Source: Enterobacter sp. JUb54
GTDB lineage: Bacteria; Pseudomonadota; Gammaproteobacteria; Enterobacterales; Enterobacteriaceae
Direction of reading: 5' to 3'
NCBI RefSeq assembly: GCF_014298075.1
Contig: NZ_CP060418.1
Location: 1,240,001 to 1,304,000 of the forward strand
DNA: 64,000 bases
The notes under the pieces are model-generated. The model was not told where the DNA came from. It saw only the letters and a program-made list of their open reading frames with translations, and ran no database searches. This document shows positions 53,035-61,915 of the stretch, piece after piece. Made by a program: the position numbers and the translations under genes. Each line of letters starts with the position of its first letter. Within the stretch, counting starts at the first letter, position 1.

Positions 53035-55581
53035 ATGACAGCTTCTTTTTCTGAATCAAGCGCGCCGGCCTGTGAGCCGGCCTCTTTCTCTGTCGGGAAT
53101 GTGCCGACAGCCATCTATAACGAAGCCTGCGATCTGACGAACACCCTCCGCCCGCACTGGGCGGAAGTGATTAACAGCGTCAGCGAGATGGGCGTGGAGG
53201 GGATGGAAAACCGTCTTCGCCAGGCCCAGCGTATTTTGCGCGATGATGGCGCGACCTATAACCTCAATGGCGATCCGCTGTCGCCCAACGTCTGGGCGCT
53301 GGATATCATCCCGACGCTGCTGGCGGAAGAGGAGTGGTCCAGCGTGGAACGCGGGCTGGCACAGCGTTCACGGCTGTTCGATCTGATGCTGAAAGATCTC
53401 TATGGCGAACAGCGGTTACTGAAAGACGGGATTATCCCGTCGGAAATTATCTTTTCTCACCCTGGCTTTCTGCGCCAGTGCCACGGCATCCGCCTGCCGG
53501 GGGCGCACAATTTGATTTTCCACGCGGTCGATGTAGTGCGCGGTGGCGATGGTCAGTTTGTGGCCATTGGCGATCGCACCCAGGCGCCGAGCGGCACCGG
53601 CTACGTTCTGGAAAACCGTATCGCCGTTTCCCGCGTGCTGCCCTCGCTGTTTCGCACCAGCCATGTGCGGCGGCTGTCCGGGTTCTTTCATGCGCTACGC
53701 CATACCCTGGCGAGCCTCGCCAGCCATAAAACCGATACCCCGCGCATTGTGGTTCTGACGCCCGGCGCCTACAGCAGCACCTATTTTGAACATGCCTATC
53801 TGGCGAACTATCTCGGTTTCCAGCTGGTGCAGGGCGGCGACCTGACGGTGCGTAACGGCAGGGTCTGGCTGAAGTCCCTGAATGGCCTGTCGGAAGTCGA
53901 TGTGATTTTGCGGCGGATGGATGATGCTTACTGCGACCAGACGGAACTGCGCGCCGATTCGCGACTGGGGGTGCCGGGGCTGCTGGAAGTGGTGCGCAAC
54001 GGTAACGTGGTGCTGGCAAACCCGCTGGGCTCGGGGGTGCTTGAAGCGCCGGCCCTGCTGGCATTCCTCGCGGACATCAGCCAGTATCTGCTTGGTGAAC
54101 CGCTATCGATCCCCACGGTGCAAACCTGGTGGTGCGGACGGGCGGAAGACCGCGATTTTGTAATTAGCCACCTTGAGCAGCTGATCATCAAACCGGCTTA
54201 CCGCAGTTTTGACAGCAAAAGTATCTACGGCCATTGCCTCGATGCGGATAGCCGCCAGCAGATTATTCAGCAGATCTCTGCCCGTCCGCACGATTACGTG
54301 GCTCAGGCCTATGTTCCGGGATCGCAGGTTCCGGTCTGGGATAATCAGCGCATTGAGTATCGCCCGACGATTTTCCGCGGGTTCACCGTCGCCACCGAGG
54401 AAGGGTACTGCGTGATGCCCGGAACCCTGTCGCGAGTCGCCGAGTCAGCTGGGGCGTTTATCGTCAGCGATCTGTCCGGCGCGCGCAGTAAAGATACGTG
54501 GATACTCGGGGAAAGCGTGGATACCGTGCAGCCGACGCTGGCGGACTCTCTGCCTCGCGATGAGGGGAATCTGCCGAGCCGGGTGATCGAAAACCTGTTC
54601 TGGTTTGGCCGCTATGCGGAGCGCGCGGAGATGAGCCTGCGCCTGATCCGTATTCTGTTCAAGCAGCTCAACGGCGTGGAGTATTTTATGCCTGAAAGCC
54701 GCGACATTCTGCTGGCGGCGTTATCTGCGCTGACCGGAACGGTGCCAGAAAGCGACGCCCCCGACGACCTCAATCATGAACTCGCGTCGCTGGTTTGCGA
54801 TGGTCAACGCACCGGCTCCATCAAGTTTAATATCCTCAATATGCTGGCCTGCGGCGAGCAGGTCAAAGAGATGCTCTCGGCCGATACGCGGATCATTATC
54901 AATGAATTACGCGATTATATTCGCACCGTAGAGGTTGCCTATCAGGACGGGCTGCCGGAGCTGCCGGAAGAGTCGCTGGATAATCTGGTGACCTCATTGC
55001 TGGCGTTATCCGGGCTGAATCATGAAAGCATGCTGCGCGGGATGGACTGGCGGTTCCAGGAGATTGGCCGGCGTGCCGAGCGGGCGCGCCTGACCGCCAT
55101 TCTGCTGAAGCACACGCTGACCCCCGCGGTGCCGGGTCTACAGCAACAGCAAATTCTGGAGTCGGTGCTGATGAGCGTTGAGGCGCTGATTTCTTTCCGC
55201 CGTCGCTACCGGGGGCAGATGAATATCATTTCTGGTCTGGACTTACTCATGCTGGACGGGACGAACCCGCGTTCGTTGATTTATCAGGTCGATCGTCTGC
55301 GCAAATATCTCCTCGATCTGCCGCGCCAGGAGGCCCAGACCTCCAGCCTGACGTCAGATCTGCGGCCGATCATTAAATCCCTGACGGATATTCAGCTGGC
55401 TGAAGTGGAAGTGCTGGCACAGGTCGATGAAACCAGCGGTGAGCGTTTGCAGCTGGATGCCCTGATGACCCAGATAATCAGTCAGCTGGAGCAATTCACC
55501 ACCTTGTTGAGCGACAAGTATTTCGATCACGCCGACGGGCCGCAGCAACTGATTAACGCGCAGTGGAAGACTGATCTATGA
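53035..55581 (+). CDS. ATP-grasp and alpha-E fusion protein
   Basis: An 848-residue fusion. Residues about 30-490 are a second circularly permuted ATP-grasp domain (DGIIPSEIIFSHPGFLRQCH, SGTGYVLENRIAVSRVLPSL, LIIKPAYRSFDSKSIYG, SGARSKDTWIL). Residues about 505-840 are a second alpha-E domain (IENLFWFGRYAERAEMSLRL). It repeats in one chain what the first two genes encode separately. The start lies 24 bp after the previous stop with a weak ribosome-binding site. The stop overlaps the next gene by ATGA. Confidence 0.88.
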   Translation: MTASFSESSAPACEPASFSVGNVPTAIYNEACDLTNTLRPHWAEVINSVSEMGVEGMENRLRQAQRILRDDGATYNLNGDPLSPNVWALDIIPTLLAEEEWSSVERGLAQRSRLFDLMLKDLYGEQRLLKDGIIPSEIIFSHPGFLRQCHGIRLPGAHNLIFHAVDVVRGGDGQFVAIGDRTQAPSGTGYVLENRIAVSRVLPSLFRTSHVRRLSGFFHALRHTLASLASHKTDTPRIVVLTPGAYSSTYFEHAYLANYLGFQLVQGGDLTVRNGRVWLKSLNGLSEVDVILRRMDDAYCDQTELRADSRLGVPGLLEVVRNGNVVLANPLGSGVLEAPALLAFLADISQYLLGEPLSIPTVQTWWCGRAEDRDFVISHLEQLIIKPAYRSFDSKSIYGHCLDADSRQQIIQQISARPHDYVAQAYVPGSQVPVWDNQRIEYRPTIFRGFTVATEEGYCVMPGTLSRVAESAGAFIVSDLSGARSKDTWILGESVDTVQPTLADSLPRDEGNLPSRVIENLFWFGRYAERAEMSLRLIRILFKQLNGVEYFMPESRDILLAALSALTGTVPESDAPDDLNHELASLVCDGQRTGSIKFNILNMLACGEQVKEMLSADTRIIINELRDYIRTVEVAYQDGLPELPEESLDNLVTSLLALSGLNHESMLRGMDWRFQEIGRRAERARLTAILLKHTLTPAVPGLQQQQILESVLMSVEALISFRRRYRGQMNIISGLDLLMLDGTNPRSLIYQVDRLRKYLLDLPRQEAQTSSLTSDLRPIIKSLTDIQLAEVEVLAQVDETSGERLQLDALMTQIISQLEQFTTLLSDKYFDHADGPQQLINAQWKTDL

Positions 55582-56471
55582 AATATCGGGTACGACACCT
55601 TACCAGGTACCAGTACAATTCGCCGGTGACGTTATGCTACAACATGACGCACCTGTTGCCGCGCAACACCGCCAGCCAGCGCTGTTTACAGCGTCGGATC
55701 ACCGTCACGCCGATGCCGGTTTATCAGAACGAGGGGTGTGATTATTTCGGCAACCAGACCTTTTATTTCTCGATTCAGGTGCCGCACGACACGCTGACCA
55801 TTGAGATGGAAAGTGAGTTTGAGATTGACGAAATCCACCACGCGGATCTGCTGCAGAGCCACGCGCTGACCTGCGGCGAATATCGATACCTGCTGCACGC
55901 CTGCCCAACGGCGGACCTGCGCATGGCGAAAGAGTATGTGCTGGATTCCGGGTTAATCCGTCGTTCAGAACGGCTGGCCAGCTATGCGGCGGATCTGTTC
56001 CACGACGATGCCCCGGTGCTGCAGGCGGCAATGGCGTTGACTCATCGCATTTTTACCGGGTTTACTTTCGACCCGGTGGCGACCAGCGTTACCACGCCGC
56101 CCGAACAGGTCTTAGAGGAGAGGCGCGGCGTCTGCCAGGATTTTGCCCATCTGGCGATCGCCTGCCTGCGTTCCGTCGGCTTACCCGCGCGTTATATCAG
56201 CGGCTATATTGAAACCCTGCCGCCAGAGGGGCAGGAAAAACTGGTCGGGACCGATGCGTCACATGCCTGGTTCGCCATTTTTATCCCTGACAGAGGCTGG
56301 CTGGAGTTCGATCCGACCAACGATCTCATGCCGCAGGGGCAACATATTGTAACCGCGTGGGGCCGGGATTATGCCGATGTCACGCCGCTCCAGGGGGTGA
56401 TTTTCGATGGCGGGGCAACGCTGGCGCTGGAAGTGGCGGTAGATGTCCAGCGTCAGGAGTCTGCTGGCTGA
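55578..56471 (+). CDS. Transglutaminase-like cysteine peptidase
   Basis: A 297-residue stand-alone protein with the bacterial transglutaminase N-terminal beta domain (about 1-160) and a catalytic domain holding C186 (GVCQDFAHLAIA), H229 (DASHAWFAIF) and D245 (EFDPTND). It probably hydrolyses or rearranges amide bonds in the product of the ATP-grasp proteins. It is the last gene of the operon and overlaps the fusion gene by ATGA. It converges on aapP. Confidence 0.88.
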   Translation: MKYRVRHLTRYQYNSPVTLCYNMTHLLPRNTASQRCLQRRITVTPMPVYQNEGCDYFGNQTFYFSIQVPHDTLTIEMESEFEIDEIHHADLLQSHALTCGEYRYLLHACPTADLRMAKEYVLDSGLIRRSERLASYAADLFHDDAPVLQAAMALTHRIFTGFTFDPVATSVTTPPEQVLEERRGVCQDFAHLAIACLRSVGLPARYISGYIETLPPEGQEKLVGTDASHAWFAIFIPDRGWLEFDPTNDLMPQGQHIVTAWGRDYADVTPLQGVIFDGGATLALEVAVDVQRQESAG

Positions 56472-56473
56472 AT

Positions 56474-56502
56474 AAAACTGCGCCCCTTAATACAGAGGGG
56501 CG
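56474..56502 (-). terminator. Terminator of the aap operon
   Basis: CGCCCCT (56481-56487) pairs with AGGGGCG (56496-56502). Read on the minus strand the stem is followed by CAGTTTT. It lies 14 bp beyond the aapP stop and between convergent operons. Confidence 0.65.
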
Positions 56503-56516
56503 AGTTGCAAGCTGGT

Positions 56517-57278
56517 TTAGTGTATTACCTGCGACAGGAACGCCCGGGTACGTTCTGATTTCGGGTTGGAGAAGAACTCCTGCGGCGGCGCCTGTTCGAC
56601 AATTTCACCGCGGTCCATAAAGATCACCCGATCCGCCACCGTGCGGGCAAAGCCCATTTCATGAGTGACGCATAGCATGGTCATGCCATCTTCCGCCAGG
56701 CCAATCATGGTATCGAGCACCTCTTTGACCATCTCCGGATCCAGCGCGGAGGTTGGCTCATCAAACAACATGATTTTGGGCTTCATGCAGAGAGAGCGGG
56801 CAATCGCCACGCGCTGCTGCTGGCCCCCGGAGAGCTGCCCTGGGAACTTATGCGCATGTTCGGCAATACGGACGCGCTGCAGATAGTGCATGGCCAGGGC
56901 TTCTGCTTCTTTGGTCGGCATCTTGCGCACCCAGGTCGGCGCCAGGGTGCAGTTCTGCAATACGGTCAGGTGGGGGAAAAGGTTAAAGTGCTGGAATACC
57001 ATGCCGACTTCGGTACGAACGCGCTCGATGTTGCGGACATCATCGTTGAGATGAATACCATCAACGACGATACGCCCTTGCTGGTGTTCTTCCAGGTGGT
57101 TGATGCAGCGGATGGTGGTCGATTTACCCGAGCCTGAAGGCCCGCAAAGTACAATGCGCTCGCGCGGTTTCACCTGCAGGTTGATATCTTTTAATACGTG
57201 AAACTGGCCGTACCATTTATTCACATTTTCGAGCGAAATCATCATTGCGTCAGCAGAATTAGTCATTGTGTGTGTCAT
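56517..57278 (-). CDS. aapP: General amino-acid ABC transporter ATPase AapP
   Basis: A 253-residue ATPase of the polar amino-acid uptake family, with Walker [10 protein letters not shown], signature [15 protein letters not shown] and Walker [15 protein letters not shown]. It closely resembles E. coli YhdZ and rhizobial AapP. GAGGTTTTAC precedes the ATG, 8 bp after aapM. It is the last gene of aapJQMP and energises import of a broad range of amino acids. Confidence 0.92.
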   Translation of the reverse strand: MTHTMTNSADAMMISLENVNKWYGQFHVLKDINLQVKPRERIVLCGPSGSGKSTTIRCINHLEEHQQGRIVVDGIHLNDDVRNIERVRTEVGMVFQHFNLFPHLTVLQNCTLAPTWVRKMPTKEAEALAMHYLQRVRIAEHAHKFPGQLSGGQQQRVAIARSLCMKPKIMLFDEPTSALDPEMVKEVLDTMIGLAEDGMTMLCVTHEMGFARTVADRVIFMDRGEIVEQAPPQEFFSNPKSERTRAFLSQVIH

Positions 57279-57286
57279 GTAAAACC

Positions 57287-58393
57287 TCAGTGCGATTTAC
57301 GCCCGGTGTGAAAGCGCTTTTCCAGATACTGGCTATAGCGCGACATGCTAAAACAGAAAATCCAGTAGACCATGGCGGCAAAAACATAGCCCTCTGTCGA
57401 CATCCCCAGCCAGGTGGGGTCAACCGTGGCCTGCTGTACGCTACTGAACAGATCGAACAGGCCGATGATGATCACCAGGCTGGTATCTTTGAACAGCGCA
57501 ATAATGGTGTTGACCAGCCCGGGGATGGTGAGCTTCAGCGCCTGGGGGAGGATGACCAGCATCTGGGTTTTCCAGTAGCCCAGCGCCAGCGATTCCGCCG
57601 CCTCATATTGTCCTTTCGGGAGCGCCTGCAGACCGCCGCGCACCACTTCGGCAACATAGGCCGACTGGAACAGGATCACCCCGACCAGGGCACGCACCAG
57701 CTTATCGATGGTGGTTCCTTCGGCCATAAACAGCGGCAGCATCACCGATGACATAAACAGCACGGTGATCAACGGCACGCCTCGCCAGAACTCGATAAAA
57801 ATCACCGACAGGGTGCGCACCACCGGCATGGTTGAGCGTCGCCCCAGCGCCAGCAAAATCCCCAGCGGCAAGGCCCCGGCAATCCCGACAGAGGCGATAA
57901 TCAGCGTCAGCGTCAGGCCGCCCCACTGGCGGGTCTCGACGCGCTCGAGGCCGAAGAAACCGCCGTACATCAGGAACCAGACCACCAGCGGATAGGCCAC
58001 CGCCCAGCAGGCGATATAGCGGCCCCGGCGCGGCATCGATTTGATGAACATCGGAATGATGGACAGCAGACCAATGACCAGCGCGAGGTTGATGCGCCAG
58101 CGCAGTTCATGCGGGTACAGGCCATACATAAACTGGCCAAAGCGGGCATGGACAAACACCCAGCAGGCGCCTTCTTTGGTACAGTCGGCGCGGGTGGTTC
58201 CCAGCCAGTTGGCCTGGAAGACCAGCCAGTTCAGCGCGGGTGGAATAACGCTCCAGATAATCCACAGGCACAGCAGGGTTAGCAGGGCGTTGGTCCAGCT
58301 GGAGAGCAGGTTTTTACGTGCCCAGGCCCAGGCTTTACTTGCCGGGTTGGTCGGCACTGGCGGTGTTTCATGTGTGGTCACAGACATAGTCAT
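57287..58393 (-). CDS. aapM: General amino-acid ABC transporter permease AapM
   Basis: A 368-residue permease. A long N-terminal part with about four helices precedes the HisM-type permease core ([40 protein letters not shown], and the ATPase-coupling loop [21 protein letters not shown] with alanine-glycine EAA-like motif). The extended N-terminus is typical of AapM/YhdY. It lies 9 bp after aapQ and 8 bp before aapP. Confidence 0.91.
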   Translation of the reverse strand: MTMSVTTHETPPVPTNPASKAWAWARKNLLSSWTNALLTLLCLWIIWSVIPPALNWLVFQANWLGTTRADCTKEGACWVFVHARFGQFMYGLYPHELRWRINLALVIGLLSIIPMFIKSMPRRGRYIACWAVAYPLVVWFLMYGGFFGLERVETRQWGGLTLTLIIASVGIAGALPLGILLALGRRSTMPVVRTLSVIFIEFWRGVPLITVLFMSSVMLPLFMAEGTTIDKLVRALVGVILFQSAYVAEVVRGGLQALPKGQYEAAESLALGYWKTQMLVILPQALKLTIPGLVNTIIALFKDTSLVIIIGLFDLFSSVQQATVDPTWLGMSTEGYVFAAMVYWIFCFSMSRYSQYLEKRFHTGRKSH

Positions 58394-58402
58394 TCCGTTC
58401 TC

Positions 58403-59581
58403 TTAACGCTCAACCAGCGCGATTTTGCGGTTGTAGAGGTTCATCAGCAGCGAAATCAGCAGACTGATAATCAGGTACACCGCCATGGTGATGGCAATGG
58501 TTTCGATTGCCTGACCGGTCTGATTCAGTACCGTACCGGCAAACAGCGAGACCATATCCGGGTAGCCGATTGCCGCCGCCAGTGAGGAGTTTTTCACAAT
58601 GTTGAGGTACTGACTGGTCAGCGGCGGAATGATGACCCGCATCGCCTGCGGGATGATCACCTGACGCATGGTCACGGGGTTCGGCAAGCCTAACGAACGG
58701 GCCGCTTCACTTTGCCCGTGAGGAACCGACTGAATGCCTGAGCGGATCACTTCGGCAATAAACGATGAGGTGTAGATCGACAGCGCCAGCGTCAGCGACG
58801 CCAGCTCCGGGATCATCACGAAGCCGCCGCGGAAGTTGAAGCCGCGCAGCTGCGGGACATCCCAGTGGGTGGCGGCACCAAACAGCAGATGGGCGACCAG
58901 CGGAAAGACGATAATCATCCCGGCGGCCAGCGGCCAGGTCCGGCGCATCTGCCCGGTCTTCAACTGATGTTGACGGTTGTAATGGCGCAGGCCGATGCTA
59001 CCGGCGATCGCCAGTCCAAGGGCAATCACGAACGGCCAGCTGCCGGGGGCCCAGGTAGGCCAGGGGATGTACAGCCCGCGGTTGCTGACAAAGGCCAGGT
59101 CGAAGGCGCTCAGTGCTTCTCGCGGGCCGGGTAAATTACGCAGCACCGCGAAATACCAGAAGAATATTTGCAGCAACGGCGGGATATTACGGAAGGTTTC
59201 AATATAGATAGTCGAGAGCTTGCGCAGCAGCCAGTTATCCGACAGGCGCGCCAGGCCGATAAAAAACCCGAGTACCGAGGCGAAAACAATACACAACGCG
59301 GAAACCAGCAGGGTGTTGGTTAACCCCACGAGGAATACCCGCGCGTAGGTATCGCCTTCCGAGTAATCAATCAGGTGCTGGACGATGCCGAACCCGGCAC
59401 TACGATCAAGAAAACCAAAACCGGAGGTAATACCGCGGTTGGCCAGGTTGATCACCGTGTTATGGATCAGATACCCCACGACAACAAAGACGGCCACAAT
59501 GGCGGCTATCTGGTAAAGCCAGGCGCGAACCGTAGGATTACCGAACGAAAAATCCCTTTTTACGGTTGGGCGTTGAGACAT
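58403..59581 (-). CDS. aapQ: General amino-acid ABC transporter permease AapQ
   Basis: A 392-residue permease of the AapQ/YhdX type with about eight helices. The core motifs are TNTLLVSALCIVFASVLGFF, ETFRNIPPLLQIFFWYFAVL and the coupling loop SEAARSLGLPNPVTMRQVII. The region from about residue 150 to 230 is an insertion characteristic of AapQ. It forms the channel with AapM. It starts 65 bp after the aapJ stop. Confidence 0.91.
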   Translation of the reverse strand: MSQRPTVKRDFSFGNPTVRAWLYQIAAIVAVFVVVGYLIHNTVINLANRGITSGFGFLDRSAGFGIVQHLIDYSEGDTYARVFLVGLTNTLLVSALCIVFASVLGFFIGLARLSDNWLLRKLSTIYIETFRNIPPLLQIFFWYFAVLRNLPGPREALSAFDLAFVSNRGLYIPWPTWAPGSWPFVIALGLAIAGSIGLRHYNRQHQLKTGQMRRTWPLAAGMIIVFPLVAHLLFGAATHWDVPQLRGFNFRGGFVMIPELASLTLALSIYTSSFIAEVIRSGIQSVPHGQSEAARSLGLPNPVTMRQVIIPQAMRVIIPPLTSQYLNIVKNSSLAAAIGYPDMVSLFAGTVLNQTGQAIETIAITMAVYLIISLLISLLMNLYNRKIALVER

Positions 59582-59646
59582 GATGAAACCTCAATCAAAA
59601 AAGCGCATTGGGTACCGCAGGGTGCGGTACCCGACTGGAAACAGAA

Positions 59647-60672
59647 TTAACGTACCGGCGGTGCGTACTGGATGCCGCCCTGGTTCCAGAGCGCATTCTG
59701 GCCACGTGCGATTTTCAGCGCGCTGTCTTTACCCACGTTGCGGTCAAAGCTTTCCTGGTAGTTACCGACCTGTTTGATAATGTTGAACGCCCATTTGTTG
59801 TCGAGCTTGAGGTCTTTGCCGAAGTCACCTTCCGCGCCCAGCAGGTGCGCGATGTCCGGGTTGGACGGTTTCGCCGCCATCTGCTCGACGTTTGCCGAGG
59901 TGATCCCCATTTCTTCGGCGTTCAGCATGGCGTACAGCGACCATTTGACGATGGTGAACCAGTCGTCATCACCACGGCGGACCACCGGGCCCAGCGGTTC
60001 TTTCGAAATCACTTCCGGCAGCACGATAAACTCATCCGGTTTGCCGAGCTTAATACGCAGCGCATACAGCTGAGACTGGTCAGAAGCCAGGGTATCGCAA
60101 CGGCCGCTGTCGAGGGCTTTCGCGGATTCGTCAGAACGGTCGAAGGTCACCGGGGTGTATTGCATTTTGTTGGCTTTGAAGTAATCCGCTACGTTCAGCT
60201 CGGTATCCGTCCCGGCCTGAATACAGACGGTGGCGCCATCCAGCTCTTTCGCGCTTTTGAGGCCGGCTTTTTGGTGGGTCAGGAAGCCGATCCCGTCATA
60301 ATAGTTGACCCCGGCGAACAAGAATCCCATCCCGCCATCACGTGACGACGTCCAGGTGGTATTGCGGGACAGAATGTCCACTTCGCCGGATTGCAGGGCG
60401 GTGAAGCGCTCTTTGGCCGTCAGCGGAGTGTATTTGACCTTGCTGGCGTCGCCAAACACCGCGGCGGCCGTCGCCCGGCACAGATCGACATCAATACCGG
60501 TGAATTTGCCGCTCGCATCGGCATAAGAGAAGCCCGGCAAACCATCACTGATACCGCACTGAACAAACCCTTTTTTCTTAATTGCATCCAACGTGGTGCC
60601 AGCATGCGCTTGCTGCGCGACAGCGAACAGAGACGCGGCGGCAACCAGAGTAGAGAGCATCATTTTTTTCAT
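59647..60672 (-). CDS. aapJ: General amino-acid ABC transporter binding protein AapJ
   Basis: A 341-residue periplasmic binding protein. The signal peptide ends at about residue 24 (QQAHA), and the mature part has the family blocks GFVQCGISDGLPGFSYAD, RFTALQSGEVDILSRNTTWT and AGTDTELNVADYFK. It resembles E. coli YhdW and rhizobial AapJ, which bind many L-amino acids. It is the first gene of aapJQMP, behind a sigma-54-type promoter. CAGGATGCTTT precedes the ATG. Confidence 0.92.
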   Translation of the reverse strand: MKKMMLSTLVAAASLFAVAQQAHAGTTLDAIKKKGFVQCGISDGLPGFSYADASGKFTGIDVDLCRATAAAVFGDASKVKYTPLTAKERFTALQSGEVDILSRNTTWTSSRDGGMGFLFAGVNYYDGIGFLTHQKAGLKSAKELDGATVCIQAGTDTELNVADYFKANKMQYTPVTFDRSDESAKALDSGRCDTLASDQSQLYALRIKLGKPDEFIVLPEVISKEPLGPVVRRGDDDWFTIVKWSLYAMLNAEEMGITSANVEQMAAKPSNPDIAHLLGAEGDFGKDLKLDNKWAFNIIKQVGNYQESFDRNVGKDSALKIARGQNALWNQGGIQYAPPVR

Positions 60673-60768
60673 AAAGCATCCTGTATGGAGAAATCGTGTT
60701 GTTATGTGGTTGTGTGTGCATTTAACCGTACGTTTTTTTTACTGTGTCGGTCTGCCACGTCGATAAAG

Positions 60769-60783
60769 GCAATTTTGATGCCA
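60769..60783 (-). promoter_or_regulatory. Sigma-54 promoter of aapJQMP
   Basis: On the minus strand TGGCAT-CAAAA-TTGC has GG at 60782-60781 and GC at 60770-60769, exactly 10 nt apart, one base from the -24 consensus and perfect at -12. The predicted start near 60757 leaves an 85-nt leader. The E. coli counterpart yhdWXYZ is known to be nitrogen-regulated. Confidence 0.72.
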
Positions 60784-60858
60784 TCTTTTTATCTTGATGA
60801 AACATATGGAAATATTTATTTATCGACTGAAGTACCTAGAAAGTGACGGATATTCCCG

Positions 60859-60875
60859 AGCACCAAAAAGGAACA
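60859..60875. promoter_or_regulatory. NtrC-like site upstream of aapJ
   Basis: AGCACC-AAAAA-GGAACA matches 9 of 12 informative positions of TGCACC-N5-GGTGCA and lies about 110 bp upstream of the predicted sigma-54 start. A further partial match, TGCACC-CAGGC-AGAGCA, is at 60933-60949. Confidence 0.45.
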
Positions 60876-61239
60876 ATACGAGCCGTTAGCGTCAAAAAAG
60901 GTGCAAGAGTTTCACAAAAACAAAGCACGGCGTGCACCCAGGCAGAGCAGCTACCGAAATGTTGTCTTGACGATCGCGACGGCGTTGGATCCTGCCTGTT
61001 GCGGCCTTGAGCGCTTTCGGTTTGCGGGAAGAGGGAAGGGATCGCCCACGGGCGGAAGAGATGCACAGGAAAGACCGCACACTATGTGATGCAACTATCG
61101 CCAGCATATGACGACAACTGTTTCATTCGGGCATCATTCGATTTCTGTATTTTGGTAGAAAAAATAAAACAGGGTAATGTTGATCGGGTTTAAAAAAGCG
61201 ATTTCGCTGTTTATTTTGCACCGCCGAGGGAGTGAATTT
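60876..61239. other. Intergenic region between aapJ and the DJ-1 gene
   Basis: No credible gene. A 62-codon plus-strand frame at 60901-61089 has no ribosome-binding site or recognisable sequence. The stretch holds the second NtrC-like match and, at its AT-rich right end, presumably the promoter of the DJ-1/PfpI gene. Confidence 0.5.
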
Positions 61240-61842
61240 ATGGCAGTAAACGTGGGGATATATATTTTCGATAATGTTGAAGTGCTCGATTTTGCCGGGC
61301 CTTATGAGGTCTTTACCTGTGCCTCCCGGGTGCATCGGGGAGAGCCGGCACTGTTTAACGTCTTTACGATCGGCGAAACGCAGGACACCATCCATGCACG
61401 CGCCGGCCTGAAGCTAACCCCGGAAGTGACAATCGACAACCACCCGCCAATCGACTGCCTGATCATTCCCGGAGGCGTTGTTGATGCAGAGCTGAAAAAG
61501 GACGCCGTCATCGCCTGGATCCGCCAGCAGTCCTTAACCACGACGATCACCGCTTCGGTGTGCACGGGCGCGTTTTTACTCGCGAAGGCCGGTATGTTGA
61601 CGGATAAATCGGCCACCACCCATTGGGAGGATATCGCCGAGCTGCGCGCCATGTTCCCGCAGCTAGTCGTAAAAGAGGGCCTGCGTTGGGTTGATGAGGG
61701 GAAGATTGTCTCTTCGGCGGGGATCTCGGCGGGGATTGATATGTGCCTGCATTTAGTTGAACGCCTGGCGGACAGAGCACTGGCGGAACGGACCGCGAAA
61801 CAGCTGGCGTTTGACTGGACCGAGAATACCGCGGGGGGATGA
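61240..61842 (+). CDS. DJ-1/PfpI-family protein (isonitrile-hydratase-like)
   Basis: A 200-residue single-domain protein of the DJ-1/PfpI superfamily. The nucleophile is probably C108 in the elbow TASVCTGAFLLAKAG, with LDFAGPYEVF near the N-terminus and ATTHWEDIAEL after the elbow, as in isonitrile hydratases and the sensor half of GlxA/FtrA regulators, but no helix-turn-helix follows. The substrate is unknown. GAGGGAG precedes the ATG at 61240. It converges on the porin gene. Confidence 0.84.
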   Translation: MAVNVGIYIFDNVEVLDFAGPYEVFTCASRVHRGEPALFNVFTIGETQDTIHARAGLKLTPEVTIDNHPPIDCLIIPGGVVDAELKKDAVIAWIRQQSLTTTITASVCTGAFLLAKAGMLTDKSATTHWEDIAELRAMFPQLVVKEGLRWVDEGKIVSSAGISAGIDMCLHLVERLADRALAERTAKQLAFDWTENTAGG

Positions 61843-61848
61843 GGTGTT

Positions 61849-61887
61849 AAAAAAAACCGAAGATGCGCCCGCAGGCGCATTATCGGT
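61849..61887 (-). terminator. Terminator of the OprD-family porin gene
   Basis: ATGCGCC-CGCA-GGCGCAT (61863-61880), extended by ACCGA/TCGGT, is followed on the minus strand by a run of eight T (61849-61856). It lies 29 bp beyond the porin stop. Confidence 0.85.
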
Positions 61888-61915
61888 CCCCTCGGCTTGC
61901 GTGGTTGCCAGAGGC

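Noticed and set aside
60901-61089. 62-codon plus-strand frame upstream of the DJ-1 gene
   Set aside because: No ribosome-binding site, no similarity recognised, and it lies in the regulatory region of aapJ.
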